A stretch of DNA of 11,256 nucleotides from positions 1 to 11,256 of the forward strand of contig JAGHDS010000275.1 of NCBI GenBank assembly GCA_021159845.1, in the 5' to 3' direction. A program made the translations under genes and the position numbers. Below are positions 7,194-11,256 of the stretch, piece by piece; the first letter of the stretch is position 1; every line of letters begins with the position of its first letter. This DNA comes from Anaerolineae bacterium (GTDB lineage Bacteria; Chloroflexota; Anaerolineae; DUEN01). The notes under the pieces are model-generated. The model was given only the letters and a program-made list of their open reading frames with translations, made no database searches and had not been told where the DNA came from.

Positions 7194-7679
7194 TCAATAC
7201 TTCTCCCAGTGCAAGACCTCTTCCAGCGGCTTCTTCTCCTTTGTAGGCCACTCCGCCGGCACACCTATGGGGACCAGCGTTAACAACCTCTTCTCTCGCG
7301 GAACCCCCAACAGCTTTTTGAACTCCTCTTCCAACGGCAATGTATACCCTTCAAGCCAACAGGATCCATACCCAAGCGCAGTACTGGCGATCAACATATT
7401 CTCCACCGCCGCCGATCCGTCTTCCACCCACCATCGAGAGGACGGATCCATCACCACAGCAATGATCGCCCCAGCTTTCTCCATCCACTGCGCAGCTACC
7501 TTAAGCCGGTCAATCATCTTCCGATCCGTGACCACGATGAAGTCCCAAGGTTGACGGTTACTGCCAGTCGCGGCAAGCCTTCCAGCATCTACAATCTTTT
7601 CCAGGTCCTCCCGCGGGATCGGATCCCCGGTGTATTTACGAACACTTCTCCTCTTTCGTATCGCCTCTAATGCCTCCAT
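7194..7679 (-). CDS. Nitroreductase family (FMN-dependent) protein
   Basis: The 161-aa protein matches the nitroreductase fold. It has AIRKRRSVRKY near the N-terminus (6-16), which contributes FMN phosphate contacts in the family, then TGSNRQPWDFIVV (38-50), ALGYGSCWLEG (101-111) and VPIGVPAEWP (136-145). Members are homodimeric flavoproteins that reduce nitro compounds, quinones or other electrophiles with NAD(P)H; the true substrate here is open. I start at ATG 7677-7679, with GGAGG ten bases upstream. An earlier in-frame ATG (7722-7724) would add 15 glycine/arginine-rich residues unlike the family. It is first in a two-gene unit with the methyltransferase. The best promoter lies about 450 bases upstream, giving an unusually long leader. 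Confidence 0.92.
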   Translation of the reverse strand: MEALEAIRKRRSVRKYTGDPIPREDLEKIVDAGRLAATGSNRQPWDFIVVTDRKMIDRLKVAAQWMEKAGAIIAVVMDPSSRWWVEDGSAAVENMLIASTALGYGSCWLEGYTLPLEEEFKKLLGVPREKRLLTLVPIGVPAEWPTKEKKPLEEVLHWEKY

Positions 7680-7959
7680 TCGGAATCGACCTCCATTTCC
7701 CCTGCCCCAAGCCCCTCTAATCACCGCGCCCGGTGTTGCTGCTACTCGAGGCTTCCTAGCAGATCCATACCCAGGTCCCCACGCGGTAAAGCGAAGAGAC
7801 TCCCCTCAATAGTACCTGCCCTATCCGGTTCAAAGACACGAACAAAGATGTCGGCAGGATTACGCACTCACGCATAGAGCCAGGGATAAGACGACAGGCA
7901 CAACGTCCATCTTGGAGGGGAAAAGCCTGGGGAACAGTCCACAAGAATAGAGACTAAAC

Positions 7960-7993
7960 CGGGGCACCTCGCCCCGATTCTCTCTGAAGAGAA
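7960..7993 (-). other. Two adjacent stem-loops in the nitroreductase leader
   Basis: CGGGGC (7960-7965) pairs with GCCCCG (7971-7976) around five bases. Next to it TTCTCT (7978-7983) pairs with AGAGAA (7988-7993) around four. On the minus strand the GC stem is followed by GTTTAGTCTCTATTC, only mildly T-rich, so it could be a weak terminator or a leader structure. No known riboswitch core was recognised. Confidence 0.4.
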
Positions 7994-8039
7994 AGGCAAC
8001 TTGCAACCGTACAAACGCCGACTCGGTGATGTTCAGATA

Positions 8040-8138
8040 TATAATCCACTGTCTCCCGGATGATGTATGCACTCAAACGGGAATATTGAGTCGAACGCAG
8101 CTCCGCCAGATAATCCCCCCTCTCGCCGGTGGATTATA
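8040..8138. repeat. Inverted repeat TATAATCCAC overlapping -10 elements
   Basis: TATAATCCAC is at 8040-8049 on the plus strand, and its exact complement is at 8129-8138. The right copy contains the -10 of the consensus minus promoter. A partial third copy, ATAATCC, lies at 8110-8116. The arrangement could be a paired operator or chance reuse of a -10 sequence. Confidence 0.45.
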
Positions 8139-8161
8139 CCAGACACGAAATCTCATGTCAA
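8133..8161 (-). promoter_or_regulatory. Full-consensus sigma70-type promoter for the nitroreductase-methyltransferase unit
   Basis: The minus strand reads TTGACA (8156-8161), 17 bases, TATAAT (8133-8138): both hexamers match perfectly at ideal spacing. Predicted start is near 8126. The next gene in that direction is the nitroreductase at 7679, so the leader would be about 450 nt unless an unseen small gene or RNA lies between. Confidence 0.78.
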
Positions 8162-8204
8162 CGAAAAATGTAGCAACAACAGGTAACCCTCGTCGGCCCT
8201 CGCA

Positions 8205-8233
8205 TTGACATATCCTGCGTCCAGTGCTATAGA
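8205..8233 (+). promoter_or_regulatory. Sigma70-type promoter for the GH4 sugar cluster
   Basis: A perfect TTGACA (8205-8210) is followed after 17 bases by TATAGA (8228-8233, four of six). The start is predicted near 8240, giving a leader of about 75 nt to the GH4 ATG at 8315. Confidence 0.68.
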
Positions 8234-8236
8234 TTA

Positions 8237-8248
8237 CAACGGCCGTTG
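8237..8248 (+). promoter_or_regulatory. Palindromic candidate operator at the GH4 transcription start
   Basis: CAACGGCCGTTG is a perfect 12-bp palindrome four bases after the -10, covering the predicted start. Repressors of sugar operons, such as the LacI family, often bind palindromes with a central CG or GC step in this position. The regulator is not in the window, so the role is inferred. Confidence 0.45.
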
Positions 8249-8314
8249 CGATGGAGCATCCCTGCCTGTACGCTCGGCCGCATCCTCTATCACTCGGGCA
8301 GAAAGGAGCCTCAA

Positions 8315-9643
8315 ATGACCAAGATCGCCTTTATCGGCGCGGGCAGCCTGGTATTCACCCGTAACCTTGCTCGCGACATCCTGACCTTCCCGTTGCTGAA
8401 GGACGCGACGCTGACGCTGATGGACATCGACGCCGAGCGGCTGGACTTCGCCAAGAAGTCTGTGCAGCGCATCGTGGACGCGGGCAACTACCCTGCCAAG
8501 GTTGAGGCCACGATGGATCGGGTAGAAGCGCTCAAAGGCGCTGATATCGTCCTGGTTACCATCCTGGTGGGTAGCACTGATGTCTGGCGTTACGATATCG
8601 AAATCCCCGAGAAGTATGGTGTAGACATCAATATCGGAGACACACGCGGCCCGTCCGGCATCTTCCGGGCCTTGCGCACTATCCCTGTCATGTTAGACAT
8701 CGCTCGCGACGTGGAGCGGTACTGCCCGGACGCCTATATGCTGAACTACACCAATCCTATGGCCATGCTCAGCCGGGCGATCATGCGGGAGACCAACGTC
8801 CGTTACGTCGGGCTCTGCCACAGCGTGCAGGGCACGGCCGAGATGCTGGCCCGTTGGATCGGCGCCCCGATGGAAGAGATCACCTACACATGCGCGGGCA
8901 TCAACCACATGGCCTGGTTCCTCAAATTCGAATGGAATGGGAAAGACGCCTACCCGCTCATCCGCAAAGCCATCACGGAAAACCCGGAGATTTACAACGA
9001 GGAGATCGTCCGCAACGAGATGTTCCTCCATCTCGACTACTATGTGACCGAGTCCAGCGGCCACAACTCCGAGTATAACTGGTGGTTCCGCAAGCGCCCG
9101 GACCTCATCGAGAAATACTGCACCCACGGTACGGGATGGAATCCGGGCGAGCACGCCTACGTCCTCAAACGCTATCGAGAACGCGAGGAGCGCTGGCGGA
9201 AGGAGGCCCAAGAGTGGTTCTCGTCCGACAAGCCCATCTCGCTGGAGCGCGGGCACGAGTACGCGGCCTACATCATCAACGCATTGATGGGAGGCGAACC
9301 CTTCGAGTTCAATGGAAACGTGACCAACACCAATCTGGTGACGAACCTGCCACAGAACGCATGCGTGGAGGTGCCCGTGTGGGCCAGCCGCAAGGGATTT
9401 GAACCGGTATACGTCGGCGCGCTGCCACCTCAGTGCGCGATGCTCACGAACCTGAGCTCCCAAATCGAGGAACTGGCCGTCGAGGGTGCCCTCACTGGCA
9501 ACCCCCGGCTGATCTTCCAGGCCATCGCCTATGATCCGTTGACCGCGGCCGTGCTTTCATTGGCAGAGATCAAACAAATGGTCAACGAGATGTTCCAACA
9601 AAACCGGAATTACCTGCCGCAGTTCAAGCATTTCGAGGTCTAG
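8315..9643 (+). CDS. Family 4 glycoside hydrolase, alpha-galactosidase (MelA)-like
   Basis: The 442-aa protein starts at ATG 8315, six bases after AAAGGAG. The frame is open upstream to 8246, but that extension crosses the leader and lacks family likeness. GH4 enzymes use NAD+ and a divalent metal and cleave glycosides by oxidation-elimination, releasing sugars such as galactose from melibiose or raffinose-type substrates. Seen here are the NAD-binding FIGAGSLVF (6-14), acidic LMDID (35-39), LNYTNPMAM (143-151), GLCHSVQGTAE (166-176) with metal-ligand Cys168, and CAGINHMAWF (193-202) with metal-ligand His198. The CHSVQGT and CAGINHMA blocks resemble E. coli MelA closely, so alpha-galactosidase is favoured, with alpha-glucosidase or galacturonidase also possible. 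No signal peptide is present, so it is cytoplasmic and its substrate must be imported. The first gene of a plus-strand sugar cluster. Confidence 0.94.
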   Translation: MTKIAFIGAGSLVFTRNLARDILTFPLLKDATLTLMDIDAERLDFAKKSVQRIVDAGNYPAKVEATMDRVEALKGADIVLVTILVGSTDVWRYDIEIPEKYGVDINIGDTRGPSGIFRALRTIPVMLDIARDVERYCPDAYMLNYTNPMAMLSRAIMRETNVRYVGLCHSVQGTAEMLARWIGAPMEEITYTCAGINHMAWFLKFEWNGKDAYPLIRKAITENPEIYNEEIVRNEMFLHLDYYVTESSGHNSEYNWWFRKRPDLIEKYCTHGTGWNPGEHAYVLKRYREREERWRKEAQEWFSSDKPISLERGHEYAAYIINALMGGEPFEFNGNVTNTNLVTNLPQNACVEVPVWASRKGFEPVYVGALPPQCAMLTNLSSQIEELAVEGALTGNPRLIFQAIAYDPLTAAVLSLAEIKQMVNEMFQQNRNYLPQFKHFEV

Positions 9644-9707
9644 CCCAGCGTTGCAAGCGGTCTCCCGTTCCATATTGGTGGAGGTGCGACGCTGTCGATC
9701 CGTTGCT

Positions 9708-9741
9708 GGCCACCTCGTGCCACCCAAAGGCCGAGGTGGCC
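9708..9741 (+). other. Stem-loop between the GH4 and oxidoreductase genes
   Basis: GGCCACCTCG (9708-9717) pairs perfectly with CGAGGTGGCC (9732-9741). After one bulged base, GCC (9719-9721) pairs with GGC (9729-9731), leaving a 7-base loop. No T-tract follows, so it may stabilise or process mRNA or partly uncouple the two genes, rather than act as a classical terminator. Confidence 0.5.
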
Positions 9742-9805
9742 GATATCTATCAGGGAAATGGTGACGTGCGCTAGCTGACCAACCTTTCACAGAGGAGGTA
9801 ATCCT

Positions 9806-10876
9806 ATGCGGACCGTTCGCCTGGGGTATGTCGGCTGCGGATTCATGGCCCAGAAAGTCCACCTGCCCAACCTCAGTACCATCCCCGGCTGTGAACTCGT
9901 CGCGCTGGCGGAGCTGCGCCAAGACCTCGGCCGCAAGGTACAACAACGATTCAACATTCCACGACTGTACCGCAGCCACGAGGAGCTCCTCGCGGACCCC
10001 GACGTAGATGCGATAGCTGTCTCAGCCGGCTTCATGATCCAGGGACAGATCGCCCGAGACGCGTTATTAGCAGGGAAAGACGTGTTCATGGAGAAGCCAA
10101 TGGCCGTATCACTGGCGCAGGCCGATGCGATCCTGGAGGCGGAGCGGCAATCCGGCCGCCGGCTCATGGTCGGCTACATGAAGCGCTACGATGCCGGCAA
10201 CGAGCTGGTGAAGGAGACGGTCGATCGGTTCCGCTCCACCGGCGAACTGGGCCCCATCACTTTCGTTCGCAATCATGGCTTTTGCGGCGACTGGATCTGC
10301 GGGCTGGACACCCCGATGGACACCACGGAGGAGCCGATGCCCGAAGTGCCAGCGCAGGGCCCGGAATGGCTTCCGGCCGAGTGCCTGGATCAGTACCTGG
10401 GTTACTTGCAGCAATACACGCATAACATAAACTTGTTACGCTGGTTCCTGGACGCTGGGGACGACGTGAGCGTGCGATCCGTCGATCTGGACGACGACGG
10501 GTACACGGGCGTGGTCGTGTTAGACCTGGCAGGCACGCGCGCGGTGATCGAATCGGGTATGATCTCCCATTACCGCTGGGACGAGCACACGCAGATATAT
10601 TTTCGACACGGTTGGGTGAAAACGTGGGCACCGCCCCTGCTATTGAAACAAGTGCCCGCCGAGGTGGAGATCTATCGCGCGGGGGATGAGCAGAGCTTCA
10701 CCCGGCCGATCCCCAAGCCTGCCTGGTCGTGGAGCTACAGGCGGGAGGCCGAGCATTTCATCCACTGCCTGCAGACAGGCGCGCCATTCCGCTCGCCCGC
10801 GGCGGATACCCGAACGGACGTCCGGCTGTTCGAGGAGATATATCGCGCCCATCTGGAACAGCGCGGCGTGCTGTGA
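9806..10876 (+). CDS. Gfo/Idh/MocA family oxidoreductase
   Basis: The 356-aa protein starts at ATG 9806, seven bases after a strong GAGGAGG. It has the N-terminal dinucleotide fold GYVGCGFMA (7-15), an acidic residue after strand 2 (ALAEL, 33-37), and the diagnostic MEKPMAVS (95-102) with Lys97. The C-terminal domain contains YTHNINLLRWFL (204-215), where His206 corresponds to the usual catalytic-region histidine. The family pattern is often H-N-I-D; here the last residue is Asn209. Members reduce or oxidise sugars, inositols or sugar derivatives with NAD(P). Placed 162 bp after the GH4 gene, it probably handles the released sugar or a derivative, but the substrate cannot be read from sequence. 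No signal peptide is visible. Confidence 0.92.
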   Translation: MRTVRLGYVGCGFMAQKVHLPNLSTIPGCELVALAELRQDLGRKVQQRFNIPRLYRSHEELLADPDVDAIAVSAGFMIQGQIARDALLAGKDVFMEKPMAVSLAQADAILEAERQSGRRLMVGYMKRYDAGNELVKETVDRFRSTGELGPITFVRNHGFCGDWICGLDTPMDTTEEPMPEVPAQGPEWLPAECLDQYLGYLQQYTHNINLLRWFLDAGDDVSVRSVDLDDDGYTGVVVLDLAGTRAVIESGMISHYRWDEHTQIYFRHGWVKTWAPPLLLKQVPAEVEIYRAGDEQSFTRPIPKPAWSWSYRREAEHFIHCLQTGAPFRSPAADTRTDVRLFEEIYRAHLEQRGVL

Positions 10877-10881
10877 AAAAC

Positions 10882-10911
10882 TTGGCGCTTCATGCGAACT
10901 GGTTGTATGAT
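10882..10911 (+). promoter_or_regulatory. Candidate promoter for the class V aminotransferase gene
   Basis: TTGGCG (10882-10887, four of six) and TATGAT (10906-10911, five of six) are 18 bases apart, just after the oxidoreductase stop. The leader would be about 130 nt. Confidence 0.4.
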
Positions 10912-10964
10912 GAGAATGTTCGCCAGGCCTTCCGCATCGGGACGATACGACCCGCTCGCACCCG

Positions 10965-11013
10965 TTCGGCCGAGGCGTCCGATGGTCAGCAAGCATGTCA
11001 TGCATCGGCCGAA
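10965..11013 (+). repeat. Inverted repeat in the aminotransferase leader
   Basis: TTCGGCCGA (10965-10973) and TCGGCCGAA (11005-11013) are exact complements, 31 bases apart. Each also contains the self-palindrome TCGGCCGA. An overlapping pair, CCGATG near 10979 and CATCGG near 11003, could pair instead. It may be a paired regulator site or an mRNA fold. Confidence 0.35.
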
Positions 11014-11048
11014 TCATCCTTTACCTGGCGTTTTGCCGGAGGAAAGCA

Positions 11049-11256
11049 ATGGACGTTGCTGCTCTACGCGCGGGCATCCCAGCCTTGCAACAGTGCATCT
11101 ATTTGAACTGCGGCACTTACGGTCCGCTGCCGACCGTAGTCGCCGATGAGCTGGTGTACGGGTATCGACGTATCGAGGCCGAAGGCAGCTACGCCTACGA
11201 TGTGACAGACGAGCTCCTTGAGCAGTATGAGGCCGCTCGACGGGCGGCCGCGGCGC
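11049..11256 (+). CDS. Class V aminotransferase, N-terminal part (cut by window edge)
   Basis: An open frame of 69 codons runs off the right edge. It starts at ATG 11049, six bases after GGAGG (11038-11042). The N-terminus has IPALQQCIYLNCGTYGPLP (10-28) followed by EAEGSYAYD, which matches the opening of class V PLP enzymes of the cysteine desulfurase / isopenicillin N epimerase type (the common pattern is YLN-x-G-x-x-GPLP). The PLP lysine and active site lie beyond the window, so the reaction cannot be told. It follows the oxidoreductase by 172 bp on the same strand but may have its own promoter. A 125-codon frame overlapping it (10729-11106) is a shadow. Confidence 0.78.
   Translation, partial: MDVAALRAGIPALQQCIYLNCGTYGPLPTVVADELVYGYRRIEAEGSYAYDVTDELLEQYEAARRAAAA

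Larger units (their letters stand above)
7680..8314. other. 635-bp divergent intergenic region
   Basis: No convincing protein gene is seen on either strand. Frames of 60-70 codons (for example minus 7860-8072) cross stem-loops and resemble nothing. The region holds a consensus minus promoter (8133-8161), a plus promoter with palindrome (8205-8248), a 10-bp inverted repeat (8040-8138), a smaller one (ACTCAA 8071-8076 with TTGAGT 8086-8091), and two adjacent stem-loops (7960-7993). Most of it would be the untranslated leader of the nitroreductase gene. Confidence 0.6.

Noticed and set aside
7860..8072. 70-codon minus-strand frame in the nitroreductase leader
   Set aside because: It crosses stem-loops at 7960-7993, shows no family likeness and has no clear ribosome site; more likely untranslated leader.
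7680..8126. FMN or cobalamin riboswitch, or T-box, in the nitroreductase leader
   Set aside because: I searched by eye for the conserved cores and found only short partial resemblances, not the required blocks in order.

Overview
The window reads as a moderately GC-rich bacterial chromosome. It carries an archaeal/eukaryotic-type prolyl-tRNA synthetase, a secreted CSLREA-type beta-helix protein, small Rossmann and metallophosphoesterase housekeeping genes, and sugar-degradation genes. This mix fits a Chloroflexota lineage, but that is an inference from gene style and not proven by any marker here. There are no phage, transposon, CRISPR, rRNA or tRNA signs.

Left part (1-3204): two divergent genes share a 206-bp gap. 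On the minus strand is the N-terminal part of a six-hairpin-type glycosidase, cut by the window edge. On the plus strand is a 642-aa exported right-handed beta-helix protein with a C-terminal membrane anchor.

Middle left (3212-6230, minus strand): a likely operon reads metallophosphoesterase, then LOG-family nucleotide-binding protein, then proS. The proS frame is broken by an apparent one-base loss in a G-rich tract at 4065-4075. Upstream of the operon lies a good sigma70-type promoter (6202-6230), then about 200 nt of structured leader ending in an intrinsic terminator about 40 nt before the first gene. This suggests attenuation or a stand-alone small RNA, and it is the best candidate here for something undescribed.

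Middle right (6315-8161, minus strand): a nitroreductase and a class I SAM methyltransferase sit two bases apart. They appear to be driven from a textbook promoter (TTGACA, 17 bp, TATAAT) about 450 bp upstream, and are followed by a perfect 16-bp-arm bidirectional terminator.

Right part (8205-11256, plus strand): a sugar-catabolism cluster. A promoter with a 12-bp palindrome at its expected start site precedes a family 4 glycoside hydrolase resembling alpha-galactosidase MelA. A Gfo/Idh/MocA oxidoreductase follows, then the first 69 codons of a class V aminotransferase that runs off the window. The GH4 and oxidoreductase probably act together on sugars or glycosides. The aminotransferase may have its own promoter.
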